In this document: piece after piece, positions 28,751 through 37,623 of the stretch
Layout: the number at the start of each line of letters is the position of its first letter
Position numbering within the stretch: the stretch's first letter is position 1
Origin: Megaera sp965229545
GTDB taxonomy: Bacteria; Pseudomonadota; Alphaproteobacteria; Rickettsiales; Rickettsiaceae
DNA length: 64,000 bases
Assembly (NCBI GenBank): GCA_965229545.1
Contig: OZ245887.1
Location: forward strand, 62,001-126,000
Direction: 5' to 3'
Made by a program: the position numbers and the translations under genes
The notes under the pieces: model-generated
Databases searched by the model: none
Seen by the model: the letters and a program-made list of their open reading frames with translations, nothing else
Told to the model about the DNA's origin: nothing

Positions 28751-28999
28751 TTACTTTAGAGTATCTTGAACATTTCTGGACATTCGAAAGTAAATTGTGT
28801 TATATTTCTTTTCCTGACCAGCATATCTTTTTTCTCTTATCGACATGCTACCAAGGCCTCGAATTTCAATACGGTTTTTTTTACTTAATTCATCTTTTAT
28901 ATATTCAAGGACAGAATCTAGAGCTATATTTGCATCTTCTTCTGATAAATAAGTAAGTTTATTTGTAATCTTTTCTATTAAAGTTTTTTTTGTAGCCAT
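28751..28999 (-). CDS. HU/IHF-type DNA-binding protein, short
   Basis: 82 residues. The N-terminal half (KKTLIEKITNKLTYLSEEDANIALDSVLEYIKDELSKKNRIEIRGLGSMSIREKRY) fits the HU/IHF helix-helix-beta core, with GLGSMSIR matching the family GFGSFSLR. The DNA-clasping arm normally carries a proline-containing RNPKTG-type motif; here the corresponding stretch is AGQEKKYNTIYFRMS. The C-terminal helix is short. It lies 18 bases downstream of sppA and is probably co-transcribed. It may bind DNA with altered bending; function is inferred. Confidence 0.8.
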   Translation of the reverse strand: MATKKTLIEKITNKLTYLSEEDANIALDSVLEYIKDELSKKNRIEIRGLGSMSIREKRYAGQEKKYNTIYFRMSRNVQDTLK

Positions 29000-29017
29000 A
29001 ATTTCTGAAGTTGAAAT

Positions 29018-29941
29018 TTAAAGAATCGATTTAATCCCTACGAATTTTCCAGAAAACAAACCTCTAATTGCATTATCCAGTTCATCAAAAAACATATCTA
29101 TAAATTTATCACGAGGATTTAATTTTATTTCGGAAATTTTTAAGTCTTTTTCTATTCCTCTTTTTTCTTCAAGCCATTTTACTGCCGAATCTTCATTTCC
29201 TATTTCATCAATTAATTTATATTTTAAAGCCAATTTAGCAGAATAAATTCTGCCATCTGCAATTTTTTTTACAAAATCAAGGTCTAAATTACGTCTTTTA
29301 GCTACTAGTTCAGTAAAATAATCATATACATCAAATATGTTGTCCATAACTGCCTTCTCAGCTTCTGGGGTTAATTTTTCCGTAAAACTAGGATTACCTT
29401 TTAGCTCACTAGATTTAAAATTATTAAACTTTATTCCTACTTTTTCTGCTAGTTCCGTAATTTCTGCAATTTCCATTAAAACGCCGATTGATCCGGTAAT
29501 CGTCCCGTTGTGCGCTACTATATAATCAGCTCCAAGTGCTATCAAATATCCACCGGATGCCGCAACAGAATCCATAACAGCTACTACCGGCTTATTCTTA
29601 GCAATCTTTCTAAAAGCATCGTATAACATTTCTGATCCAACGACACTACCCCCAGGCGAGTTAATATGAATTATTACTGCTTTTACATGCTTATCTTCAG
29701 CAAGTTTTTCAAGTTTTCTTACTCGTGCTAAATTATCGTATATAATTTCTTCCAACAAAATACTGGCAATATAATTGCTTTTTATACCGCTAGAGCTTAA
29801 AGATACGTCTTTACTACCAAATATTCTATTTCCAGATATAAATGCAATAACTAGAAAAAGCATTAGGGATAATATTTTCCATCTAGCGATTTGTGTTTTA
29901 TTTCTTTTTCTCTCAATTAAATAATCAGGACTAATATTCAT
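29018..29941 (-). CDS. sppA: Signal peptide peptidase SppA, 36K type
   Basis: 307 residues with one N-terminal membrane anchor (WKILSLMLFLVIAFISGN) followed by the S49 serine-protease/ClpP-like fold: HINSPGGSVVGSEMLYDAF, and VMDSVAASGGYLIALGADYIVAHNGTITGSIGV carrying the catalytic serine; the lysine of the dyad is expected in the SSELKGNPSF segment. It degrades cleaved signal peptides at the inner membrane. Its start overlaps the last base of smpB, so translation is probably coupled in the ilvE-dapA-smpB-sppA-HU cluster. Confidence 0.93.
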   Translation of the reverse strand: MNISPDYLIERKRNKTQIARWKILSLMLFLVIAFISGNRIFGSKDVSLSSSGIKSNYIASILLEEIIYDNLARVRKLEKLAEDKHVKAVIIHINSPGGSVVGSEMLYDAFRKIAKNKPVVAVMDSVAASGGYLIALGADYIVAHNGTITGSIGVLMEIAEITELAEKVGIKFNNFKSSELKGNPSFTEKLTPEAEKAVMDNIFDVYDYFTELVAKRRNLDLDFVKKIADGRIYSAKLALKYKLIDEIGNEDSAVKWLEEKRGIEKDLKISEIKLNPRDKFIDMFFDELDNAIRGLFSGKFVGIKSIL

Positions 29942-30414
29942 TACCTTAAACCTTTTTTGTCTCTTAAAATTCTACCTTGCTCTCTTTCCCAGTCTTTATC
30001 CTTGATTGTCTGCCTCTTATCATGTTGCTTTTTACCTCTAGATAAACCGAGCTCCACTTTTACAATATTTTTTTTATTAAAATACATACAAAGGGCAATT
30101 AAAGTGTAGCCTTTTAATTTTATTTTACCAATAATTTTTTGTATTTCCTTTTTTTTGAGAAGCAATTTCCTTGGTCTCTTAGTTGAATGATTAAACCGCC
30201 CTGCTTGTTCATACTCAGCAATATGGCAATTATACAAAAATAATTCATCTTCATTCATCGCAGCATGGGTATCTGCGATAGTAACTTTACCATTTCTAAT
30301 TGATTTTACCTCACTACCGGTTAGAATAATGCCTGATTCAAACCTATCTTCAATAAAGTATTCAAAACTAGCTTTTCTATTCTGAGCAATAATTTTCTTA
30401 TAATCAGACATCAA
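29941..30414 (-). CDS. smpB: SsrA-binding protein SmpB
   Basis: 157 residues. The family pattern is clear: IIAQNRKASFEYFIEDRFESGIILTGSEVKSIRNGKVTIADTHA, NCHIAEYEQAGRFNHSTKRPRKLLLKKKEI, VELGLSRGKKQHDKRQTIKDKDWERE. It binds tmRNA and brings it to stalled ribosomes. The tmRNA gene itself is not in the window. It overlaps dapA by 4 bases and sppA by 1. Confidence 0.96.
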   Translation of the reverse strand: MMSDYKKIIAQNRKASFEYFIEDRFESGIILTGSEVKSIRNGKVTIADTHAAMNEDELFLYNCHIAEYEQAGRFNHSTKRPRKLLLKKKEIQKIIGKIKLKGYTLIALCMYFNKKNIVKVELGLSRGKKQHDKRQTIKDKDWEREQGRILRDKKGLR

Positions 30415-31295
30415 ATTTTTCCAAATTCTATCAAGATTTTTTTAATCGATTCCTTACTTTCTAACCGAGCTGTAGTTAAAGGTAATTTTATCTCTTCAGA
30501 GCACAAACCTAATAATTGTGCTGCATATTTAATACCAATGGGATTACTTTCTGCAAACATAGCTTCATAAATTGGAAATAATTCTTGTTGCAACTTTAAA
30601 GCTTCAAAATAATTCCCATCTTTCAAATAATTTTGTAATTGCTGGCACTCATTTGGAAATATATTAGAAATAACCGATATACACCCTTTGCCTCCATGGG
30701 AACTATAAGCCATACAATTTTCATCATTACCGCTCATCATAGTAAAGTAAGCAGGCAATTTACTAGATAACCTTAGAGGTCGCATAATATCTGTACCGGC
30801 GTCTTTAATAGCAACTATCCGCTTACATTCTGCAAGTTTTAAAATGGTATTATCTGCTAAATCAACTCCTGTTCTACCAAGGTGAATATATAATATAAGA
30901 GGTAAATCAGTATTATCATGTAATACCTTGAAATGATTTATAATTCCTTCTTGTTCTGGCCTTATATAATGAGGAACAGTACACATTATACCATCAATAC
31001 TTGATTGATTTAGTATCTTAACTTTATTTATAGCATACTCAGTTGAAACAGATGAAAGACCAGCAATTATATTTATCTTCTTATCTGCTAGCTGAGTAGA
31101 AAGTTTAATCAAATTATAATAATCTTCATCTTGTAAACTAGTACCCTCTCCAGTGCTTCCGCCAATAACTATTCCTTTTACTCCTGCAGATATCTGAAAT
31201 TCAATTAATTTTGCAAGGGCAGTTTGATCTATTTTTCCATTTTTAAATGGCGTTATCAAAGCAGTAACTAAGCCTTCATATATATTTTTTTCCAT
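30411..31295 (-). CDS. dapA: 4-hydroxy-tetrahydrodipicolinate synthase
   Basis: 294 residues, a class I aldolase barrel. Seen: GLVTALITPFKNGKID, GSTGEGTSLQDEDYYNLIK, the tyrosine region CTVPHYIRPEQEGIINHF, YIHLGRTGVDLADNTILKL and the Schiff-base lysine in RIVAIKDAGTD. It condenses pyruvate with aspartate semialdehyde on the route to meso-diaminopimelate for peptidoglycan. Located 6 bases from ilvE. The usual NVPGRT motif reads HLGRTG here, a mild divergence. Confidence 0.93.
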   Translation of the reverse strand: MEKNIYEGLVTALITPFKNGKIDQTALAKLIEFQISAGVKGIVIGGSTGEGTSLQDEDYYNLIKLSTQLADKKINIIAGLSSVSTEYAINKVKILNQSSIDGIMCTVPHYIRPEQEGIINHFKVLHDNTDLPLILYIHLGRTGVDLADNTILKLAECKRIVAIKDAGTDIMRPLRLSSKLPAYFTMMSGNDENCMAYSSHGGKGCISVISNIFPNECQQLQNYLKDGNYFEALKLQQELFPIYEAMFAESNPIGIKYAAQLLGLCSEEIKLPLTTARLESKESIKKILIEFGKI

Positions 31296-31301
31296 TTTTA
31301 T

Positions 31302-32180
31302 CTACTTACCCACTAATTTCGCAAATTCAGATTGTAACATTTTGATTTTTTCTTCCGGATCAGGAAAATAGTGTACTATCTTTCCTAAGTCAATAGAACT
31401 AACCCCCCCTATTTCTCTGGCGGTACCGGTTATAAATGAATACTCATATTTGGCAAGATCTTCAAGTGGAATTCGAGCTTCAATTACCTCGAATTCTATA
31501 CTCTTTACCATTTCTATGACTGCTTGTCTTGTAATACCATTTAAAAATCTATCTGCTATCGGTGTTATAAGTTTATTACCTTTGCCAAAAAAAATATTTG
31601 CTACATTGCATTCGGCAATATACCCCTCTTCATCAAGCACTAAAGAGTCGTCGTACCCATTATTGGAAGCTGTAACCTGTGATACCACAGGCATACCATA
31701 GTGCGTTGAAGATTTTGCTTGCGGCGGGAAAGCTTTTGGGCTTGGCTTGCACCAGTTACTAAGGTTTAATTTTAAGTTATTTAAAAACTCAGATCGGGAA
31801 GGTAGCATTGCTATTAGCATATTTACTGTAAGAGTAGAGTTGTAAATTGCCATTGATTCAGCTCCCCGCCAGATTATTGGCCTGATGTAAGCATCTTTTA
31901 AAGAATTTTTTTCTAGTAATTTATATGTAACAGCATTTATTTCCTGGGCACTATATTTAAGCGGGGTAAATCCCATATACTCTGCTGACTTTAATAATCT
32001 GTTAGTATGCTCTTCTAGCTTAAATATTTTTCCGTTATAAGACCGTTCTCCCTCCCATACAGCTCCGGCATAATGGAGACTGTGAGTAAGTACATGAATA
32101 TAAGCTTCATTTAAATGAAAAAATTTGCCATTAATCCAGATAAAATCAGATACAAACTCCGGTAATTTATTATTAGACAT
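31302..32180 (-). CDS. ilvE: Branched-chain amino acid aminotransferase, class IV
   Basis: 292 residues. Class IV PLP aminotransferase features: WINGKFFHLNEAYIHVLTHSLHYAGAVWEGERSYNGKIFKLEEH, RPIIWRGAESMA, and GYIAECNVANIFFGKGNKLITP, with the catalytic lysine expected in AKSSTHYGM. It transaminates leucine, isoleucine and valine with 2-oxoglutarate. It heads the minus-strand operon; the response-regulator gene diverges 75 bases away, so both promoters should lie in 32181-32255. Confidence 0.9.
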   Translation of the reverse strand: MSNNKLPEFVSDFIWINGKFFHLNEAYIHVLTHSLHYAGAVWEGERSYNGKIFKLEEHTNRLLKSAEYMGFTPLKYSAQEINAVTYKLLEKNSLKDAYIRPIIWRGAESMAIYNSTLTVNMLIAMLPSRSEFLNNLKLNLSNWCKPSPKAFPPQAKSSTHYGMPVVSQVTASNNGYDDSLVLDEEGYIAECNVANIFFGKGNKLITPIADRFLNGITRQAVIEMVKSIEFEVIEARIPLEDLAKYEYSFITGTAREIGGVSSIDLGKIVHYFPDPEEKIKMLQSEFAKLVGK

Positions 32181-32255
32181 AAAATTCGCTGTAAATCATA
32201 TAATTTTAGGTTATTATTATTGTAACTTTTATATTTTTTCTAAAGTTTAAAGCAC

Positions 32256-32936
32256 ATGAGAGACGATAAATCGCATATCCTAGTAGTGGACGATGATACC
32301 AGAATCATAAAACTTTTGAAGCAGTTTTTACAACAAAATAACTTCCTAGTATCTACTGCTATTTCTTCAACAGAAGCATTTGAATTACTTAAAAATTTTG
32401 TCTTTGATTTAATAATACTGGACGTTATGATGCCAGAAATAACAGGACTAGAATTTGCAGAAAAAATAAAAGAGAGCAAAAAGGCTCTTCCAATAATTAT
32501 GCTTACGGCCCTTTCTGAACCAGAAGACAGAGTTAAGGGGTTAGAAGCCGGAGCTAAAGATTACGTAACAAAGCCGTTTGAGCCCAAAGAATTGCTTCTT
32601 AGAATTAACAACTTAATAACCTCTCATAATCTTTATAAAAAAGAGCAACAAATTGCTAGAATCGGGAATTGCTTATACGATTTATCGACAAAAAATTTAA
32701 CTAGCAATGATCAAATTATTGCTTTAAGCTCAACTGAACAAAAACTTCTTGATCTGTTAATATCATCTAGAAATGAAGTAATAAGTAGAGACGATCTTTC
32801 TGTCAAAATGGGTGGTTTGAACCCAAGATCCATAGACGTCCAAATCGTAAGGCTTAGAAATAAACTAGAACCGGATCCTAAAATCCCTAAATATCTCAAA
32901 ACAATCCGAAATCTAGGCTATGTGCTCTACATCTAA
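32256..32936 (+). CDS. OmpR-family response regulator (PetR-type)
   Basis: 226 residues. Receiver domain: ILVVDDDTRIIKLLKQFL, phospho-acceptor Asp in DLIILDVMMPEITGLEF, MLTALSEPEDRVKGLEAGAKDYVTKPFEPKELLLRI. The C-terminal winged helix ends SSTEQKLLDLLISSRNEVISRDDL...SIDVQIVRLRNKLEPDPKIPKYLKTIRNLGYVL. It pairs with the histidine kinase that overlaps its 3' end by 17 bases. Regulated genes are unknown; PetR is used by analogy only. Confidence 0.92.
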   Translation: MRDDKSHILVVDDDTRIIKLLKQFLQQNNFLVSTAISSTEAFELLKNFVFDLIILDVMMPEITGLEFAEKIKESKKALPIIMLTALSEPEDRVKGLEAGAKDYVTKPFEPKELLLRINNLITSHNLYKKEQQIARIGNCLYDLSTKNLTSNDQIIALSSTEQKLLDLLISSRNEVISRDDLSVKMGGLNPRSIDVQIVRLRNKLEPDPKIPKYLKTIRNLGYVLYI

Positions 32937-34248
32937 ATTTAACCTATTTCGTTTTGTAAAAAAGAAACTTATACCAAAAAGTTTATTATCAAGATTTATT
33001 CTTATTATAATAATTCCAAGCTTAATCGGGCAATCTATCGCCTTGCATTTATTTTACGAGAGACACTGGTATAATGTATCTTATCATACCAGTTCGTTAT
33101 TAGTTTCAGAAATAGAATCTCTATTACAGCAAGAGGCTATTTATCAAAATAAGAATCAAATCAAGACTTACCTGAACCTCTCCTATATTGTAGTGCCTAA
33201 TAAAAAAATAGAAAAAAACAAGAAAAGTAACTCTGAAGAATTAGAAATTTTTCAAAAAAATTTAAGCAAAAAAATTAACTACAAACAAGATGTGTTTTTA
33301 GATGAAAATGGTAAAATAAAAGTTCTAATAGAAATCCCAAAAAATCTATTAGTTATTACTATACCCGCTAAAACCTTGCTTAACCCTACCACTTATATCT
33401 TTGCACTTTGGATAATATTTTTGACTATAATACTCCTTTCTGTTTCATTAAACTTTTCTAAAAATCAAATTAGATCAATTTTAGAGCTGACTAATGCAGC
33501 TGAAAAATATGGTCGAGGCGAAAAAATGCCAGATTATAAACCATCAGGGGCAAGAGAAATAAGAAGAGCAGGAATTGCTTTCCTAAAAATGAAAGATAGA
33601 ATAGAACGTCAAACTGCTAAAAGAACTCAAATGCTGGCCATGATTTCGCATGATTTGAAAACTCCTCTAACCCGAATGAAATTACAAGTAGAGTTAATGA
33701 ATGATTCGGAAGAAAAAGAAGAGTTAAGCCACGATATTAATAGTATGCAGTATATGATTTCCTGTTATTTAGACTTTGCCAGAGGAGAAGGAGGAGAAAG
33801 TTTTAATAAAGTAGAGTTAAATAAATTGGTATCGGATTATATAAAATTATCCTGGAATAAAAGCAATATTGAGTTACAGCAGCAAAAAACAAATATATTT
33901 ACTCAGATTAAAATTCATTCTTTTGCCCGAGCTTTAAATAATATAATCAGTAATGCAATGAAATACTCAACAAAAATAAAAATTTCTGTATATTCACAAA
34001 ATGACAATGCATTTATAACTGTAGAAGACAATGGTAAAGGAATTGATAATACAGAAAAAAATCATGTTTTTAAGCCTTTTTATCGAGGGAACAAGGCCAG
34101 AACTATCGAAGATTCAACGAATGTAGGACTAGGACTTGCTATTACAAAAGAAATAATAATTGGGCATTATGGGTCAATAAGTTTAGCCGAAAGTAAAACT
34201 TTAAAGGGGTTACTGGTAAAAATCAAAATTCCTAAATTAGCTGATTAA
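32920..34248 (+). CDS. EnvZ-type sensor histidine kinase
   Basis: 442 residues. Two membrane helices (SRFILIIIIPSLIGQSIALHLF near 25 and IFALWIIFLTIILLSVSLNFS near 155) bracket a periplasmic loop. HAMP follows, then HisKA with MLAMISHDLKTPLTRMKLQVEL and HATPase motifs N (ALNNIISNAMKYS), G1 (VEDNGKGID), F and G2 (GLGLAITKEII). It phosphorylates the overlapping response regulator. The layout matches EnvZ, but the stimulus is unknown. Confidence 0.92.
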   Translation: MCSTSKFNLFRFVKKKLIPKSLLSRFILIIIIPSLIGQSIALHLFYERHWYNVSYHTSSLLVSEIESLLQQEAIYQNKNQIKTYLNLSYIVVPNKKIEKNKKSNSEELEIFQKNLSKKINYKQDVFLDENGKIKVLIEIPKNLLVITIPAKTLLNPTTYIFALWIIFLTIILLSVSLNFSKNQIRSILELTNAAEKYGRGEKMPDYKPSGAREIRRAGIAFLKMKDRIERQTAKRTQMLAMISHDLKTPLTRMKLQVELMNDSEEKEELSHDINSMQYMISCYLDFARGEGGESFNKVELNKLVSDYIKLSWNKSNIELQQQKTNIFTQIKIHSFARALNNIISNAMKYSTKIKISVYSQNDNAFITVEDNGKGIDNTEKNHVFKPFYRGNKARTIEDSTNVGLGLAITKEIIIGHYGSISLAESKTLKGLLVKIKIPKLAD

Positions 34249-34272
34249 TTATAACTAGATTGAAATAAAAAA

Positions 34273-34977
34273 ATGACTGATAATACTTTTAATATAAATC
34301 ATAATATAAAACATCTGGCAATCATAATGGATGGTAATGCTAGGTGGGCTACTTCTTGCAATTTATCTAAAGCAGAAGGACACAAAAAAGGAGCAAAAAC
34401 AGCAAAAGAACTAATCTTACAAAGTTTGGAACTTAATATTCCTTATATTACTTTATATACTTTTTCCTCCGAAAATTGGCAAAGACCTAAAGATGAAGTA
34501 TCTTTATTGATGAAATTGCTGAACTATTATGTTGAAAATGAAATCAAAACTCTCCATAAACATCAGATCAAATTTAAAATAGTTGGTAATTTAGAAAGAA
34601 TAAATAGCGATTTAAAAAATAAAATACTTCATGCAGTAGAGCTTACTAAATATAATGATAAAATGACAGTTTGCTTAGCTTTTAGCTATGGAAGTAGAGA
34701 GGAAATAGTACACGCTTGCCAAAATATTATTAATTCTGGTATAAAACAGATATCCGAGGAAATTGTTAATCAATTCTTGTACGACAAAGAAATGCCTGAT
34801 GTCGATCTATATATAAGAACTGGTGGATTTTTTAGGATGAGTAATTTTCTGTTATGGCAAGCTGCCTATGCTGAATTATACTTTATTGATAAATTTTGGC
34901 CAGATTTCTCTATTAATGATCTAAAAGTAGCAATTGAGGATTATTCAAAAAGAACAAGAAATTTTGGAGGAAGATAA
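34273..34977 (+). CDS. uppS: Undecaprenyl diphosphate synthase
   Basis: 234 residues. Cis-prenyltransferase motifs: HLAIIMDGNARWATSCNLSKAEGHKKGAKTAKE, YTFSSENWQRPKDEVSLL, AFSYGSREEIV, and DVDLYIRTGGFFRMSNFLLWQAAYAELYFIDKFWPDF. The last block normally reads RTSGE-x-R-x-SNF; here GGFF replaces SGE-x. It builds the C55 lipid carrier for peptidoglycan and O-antigen. The stop abuts the cdsA ATG, indicating translational coupling. Confidence 0.94.
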   Translation: MTDNTFNINHNIKHLAIIMDGNARWATSCNLSKAEGHKKGAKTAKELILQSLELNIPYITLYTFSSENWQRPKDEVSLLMKLLNYYVENEIKTLHKHQIKFKIVGNLERINSDLKNKILHAVELTKYNDKMTVCLAFSYGSREEIVHACQNIINSGIKQISEEIVNQFLYDKEMPDVDLYIRTGGFFRMSNFLLWQAAYAELYFIDKFWPDFSINDLKVAIEDYSKRTRNFGGR

Positions 34978-35655
34978 ATGAAACTGGATTTATTACAAAG
35001 TTCCTCAAATTTACAAGTTAGAATTACCTCTGCTCTTTTTATCGGTCTAATCTTTATAACAGCAATCTTTTTTATTAGACCACTATTCTTCGTACTAATT
35101 CTTATAATTGCAGGAATAATACTTGTAGAATGGTATGAAATGACTTACTCAAATAGAAGTTATTTATATTCCGGGGTTGTAATAATTCCTATACCTATAG
35201 CTTCCTTGCTTTATATTTCTGAAATTGATTATAACGGATGGTTATTAGCAACTTTTTTTATACTTATTTGGTCAGTAGATTCATTTGCTATGTTTATAGG
35301 GAAATGGTTACAAGGACCAAAACTTGCCCCTGTGTTAAGCCCTAAAAAAACTATATCAGGGCTCGTAGGAGGCGTAACCGCAGCTATTTTTTTTCCATTA
35401 TTACTAAGATTAATCCCGAGTTATAAAATTCCTTATTATGGGCACATTTCTGATTTTATACTGATTGGCCAATTTGGAGTACTAGCTATTGTAGCTCAAG
35501 TAAGTGATTTATTCATTTCATATTTCAAGAGAAAATTTAAAATTAAAGATAGCGGTAATATAATACCAGGCCACGGTGGTATGCTTGACAGATTTGACAG
35601 TATTATACTTACTGCACCTATTGTGGCATTTTATTTACATAGTCAAATAGAGTAA
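34978..35655 (+). CDS. cdsA: Phosphatidate cytidylyltransferase
   Basis: 225 residues with about six membrane helices and the CDP-diglyceride synthase signature near the middle and end: SVDSFAMFIGKWLQGPKLAPVLSPKKTISGLVGG and FKIKDSGNIIPGHGGMLDRFDSIILTAP. It makes CDP-diacylglycerol from phosphatidate and CTP in the inner membrane. uppS-cdsA order is conserved in many bacteria. Slightly shorter than in enterics but complete. Confidence 0.95.
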   Translation: MKLDLLQSSSNLQVRITSALFIGLIFITAIFFIRPLFFVLILIIAGIILVEWYEMTYSNRSYLYSGVVIIPIPIASLLYISEIDYNGWLLATFFILIWSVDSFAMFIGKWLQGPKLAPVLSPKKTISGLVGGVTAAIFFPLLLRLIPSYKIPYYGHISDFILIGQFGVLAIVAQVSDLFISYFKRKFKIKDSGNIIPGHGGMLDRFDSIILTAPIVAFYLHSQIE

Positions 35656-35687
35656 TTTAGTATATAATACTCATGAAGTAAGTTAAT

Positions 35688-36032
35688 TTGATGATAAAAA
35701 AAAATCAGTTAAAAACTATACAGCTTACAAGAAAGGGGATCTTTAATATAATAATATTGGTCCTCTTATTATATTTTACCTTTCATTCCATTTATGGTAA
35801 CAGAGGTGTAGTAGCGTACTTTAAACTTCAAGCAGAATTGCAAAGTACGCACAATAAACTAGATATGTTAAGGGCTGAAAGGCTAGAAATAGAAAATAGA
35901 GCTAAATTACTAAGGCCAGAATCATTAGATATAGATATGCTTGATGAAAAAGCACGAAATACTTTAGGTGTTATTGCTCCAAATGAGCAGGTATTTAAAA
36001 AAGAATTAATAGATAGAAAGAAAAGTGAATAA
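35688..36032 (+). CDS. FtsB/DivIC-type septum formation initiator
   Basis: 114 residues: a short basic cytoplasmic tail, one membrane helix (GIFNIIILVLLLYFTFHSIYG) and a periplasmic coiled coil (LQAELQSTHNKLDMLRAERLEIENRAKLLRPESLDIDMLDEKARNTLGVI). The ending DMLDEKARNTLG matches the alphaproteobacterial FtsB-like family that works with FtsQ/FtsL in the divisome. The family match is good; the precise division role is inferred. Confidence 0.85.
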   Translation: MMIKKNQLKTIQLTRKGIFNIIILVLLLYFTFHSIYGNRGVVAYFKLQAELQSTHNKLDMLRAERLEIENRAKLLRPESLDIDMLDEKARNTLGVIAPNEQVFKKELIDRKKSE

Positions 36033-36042
36033 GTTTTAATTT

Positions 36043-36048
36043 AGGAGG
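36043..36048 (+). promoter_or_regulatory. Strong Shine-Dalgarno (AGGAGG) pointing at an ATA codon
   Basis: A perfect AGGAGG five bases before ATA 36054 (and two before in-frame ATT 36051), at the start of the RNase D-like gene. It decides the choice of the non-standard start over TTG 36081. Confidence 0.7.
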
Positions 36049-36053
36049 TTATT

Positions 36054-36677
36054 ATAAGAGTTACAGTTTTTCATAATGATTTGCCGTCTAATTTCAAGCT
36101 ATCAGGTGATATTGCAATAGATACAGAAACTATGGGACTTGATTTAAATAGAGATCGTTTATGTCTCCTTCAACTCAGTAACGGCGACGGAAATGCTTAC
36201 TTGATTCAATTCTCTAGAAATAATTATGATGCCCCAAATCTAAAAAATTTATTATTAGATAAGAACCGAGAAAAAATTTTTCATTTTGCACGGTTTGATT
36301 TGGCCGTAATAAAAAAATACCTTGGTATTGAGTTATCAAATATTTTTTGCACAAAAATTGCTTCTATTTTAGTTAGAACTTACACAGAATACCATGGCTT
36401 AAAAGATTTATGTAGAGAACTGCTAGGTATTAATATTTCAAAACAACAGCAATCTTCTTATTGGGGCGTCCAGGAACTTAGTGAAGAGCAAAAAGAGTAC
36501 GCTTCAAAAGACGTTATATATCTACATTCACTTAAGGAAATATTAACTTCCATGCTAATTGCCGAGAATAGAAATGATATTGCTTACAAATTATTTGAAT
36601 TTCTACCCACTAGAGTAAATTTAGATCTAATGGGTTGGAGGGAAGTTGATATATTTTCACATAGTATAACAAAATGA
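36054..36677 (+). CDS. Ribonuclease D-like 3'-5' exonuclease, non-canonical start
   Basis: About 207 residues. DEDD motifs: Exo I GDIAIDTETMGLDLNRDRLCLLQLS, Exo II REKIFHFARFDLAVIKKYLG, Exo III YASKDVIYLHSLKEIL. It lacks the HRDC domain of full RNase D, so it is the short form common in alphaproteobacteria and likely trims structured RNA. No ATG, GTG or TTG begins the conserved N-terminus: the frame RVTVFHNDLPSNF is preceded by ATA at 36054, five bases after a perfect AGGAGG. The next usable codon is TTG 36081, which would drop nine conserved-looking residues and has no ribosome site. Followed with a 4-base overlap by kdsD. Confidence 0.82.
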   Translation: MRVTVFHNDLPSNFKLSGDIAIDTETMGLDLNRDRLCLLQLSNGDGNAYLIQFSRNNYDAPNLKNLLLDKNREKIFHFARFDLAVIKKYLGIELSNIFCTKIASILVRTYTEYHGLKDLCRELLGINISKQQQSSYWGVQELSEEQKEYASKDVIYLHSLKEILTSMLIAENRNDIAYKLFEFLPTRVNLDLMGWREVDIFSHSITK

Positions 36678-37621
36678 ATTTTTATAAAACCGCTCAGCGA
36701 GTAATCAGTGAAGAGGCAATTGCCTTAAGTATTCTTGAATCACAAATTCCTAGTGATTTTACAAAAGTAGTAGAATCAATTTTAAAGCTAAAAGGAAGGT
36801 TAATTATACTTGGTATAGGCAAAAGCGGTTATATTGCCAGAAAAATAGCCTCTTCACTCGCATCAACAGGCACTCCGGCATTTTATATCCATCCTGCGGA
36901 AGCAAGCCATGGTGACCTTGGTATGATAACACAATCGGACATGGTATTTATGCTTTCTAACTCTGGAGAAAGTAGAGAGCTATTTGATACAATTAATTAT
37001 TGTAAAAGATTTGCTATTAAGATTATTGCAGCTACAATGAATCCAGACTCTACCCTTGCAAAAAATAGTGATTTTCTACTTACAATTCCAACAATCAAAG
37101 AAGCCTCACTGCTATCAGCACCTACAACTTCAGCTCTTATGATGCTAGCCTTAGGCGATGCTATTATGGTTTCTCTGCATGAAGCAAAAGGTTTTTCTAA
37201 AGATGATTTTCTTACTTTTCACCCCGGGGGAAAAATTGGGGCTACTTTAATTAAAATAAAAGATTTAATGCTTACTGCTACTGCCATTCCTTTGGTTAAT
37301 CCAGATTACTCCCTTACTGATCTGGCAGAAACCATGACAGAAAAAAAACTAGGATGTGCTATAGTAGTAGATAATACCAAAAATTTAATTGGAATTATTA
37401 CGGATGGTGATTTAAGAAGAAATATAGATAAAAACCTTCCAGCATTAAAAGCTGAAAATCTTATGACAAGATCCCCCATATTTGCAGGATCAAATATTTT
37501 AGCTAGTGAAGCCTTATCCATAATGAATAGCAAATCAATTACCATTTTACCGGTTACTGACAATAATAAGGTGATAGGTATTGTTCATATTCACGATATT
37601 CTAAAAGCTGGGGTTGCGTAA
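36674..37621 (+). CDS. kdsD: D-arabinose-5-phosphate isomerase (KdsD/KpsF)
   Basis: 315 residues. SIS domain: GRLIILGIGKSGYIARKIASSLASTGTPAFYIHPAEASHGDLGMI, MLSNSGESRE, PTTSALMMLALGDAIMVSL; then two CBS domains (VDNTKNLIGIITDGDLRRN; ILPVTDNNKVIGIVHIHDIL). It makes arabinose-5-phosphate for KDO, the inner LPS sugar. It precedes lptC-lptA-lptB, so synthesis and export of LPS are grouped. ATGA overlap with the preceding gene. Confidence 0.94.
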   Translation: MNFYKTAQRVISEEAIALSILESQIPSDFTKVVESILKLKGRLIILGIGKSGYIARKIASSLASTGTPAFYIHPAEASHGDLGMITQSDMVFMLSNSGESRELFDTINYCKRFAIKIIAATMNPDSTLAKNSDFLLTIPTIKEASLLSAPTTSALMMLALGDAIMVSLHEAKGFSKDDFLTFHPGGKIGATLIKIKDLMLTATAIPLVNPDYSLTDLAETMTEKKLGCAIVVDNTKNLIGIITDGDLRRNIDKNLPALKAENLMTRSPIFAGSNILASEALSIMNSKSITILPVTDNNKVIGIVHIHDILKAGVA

Positions 37622-37623
37622 AT

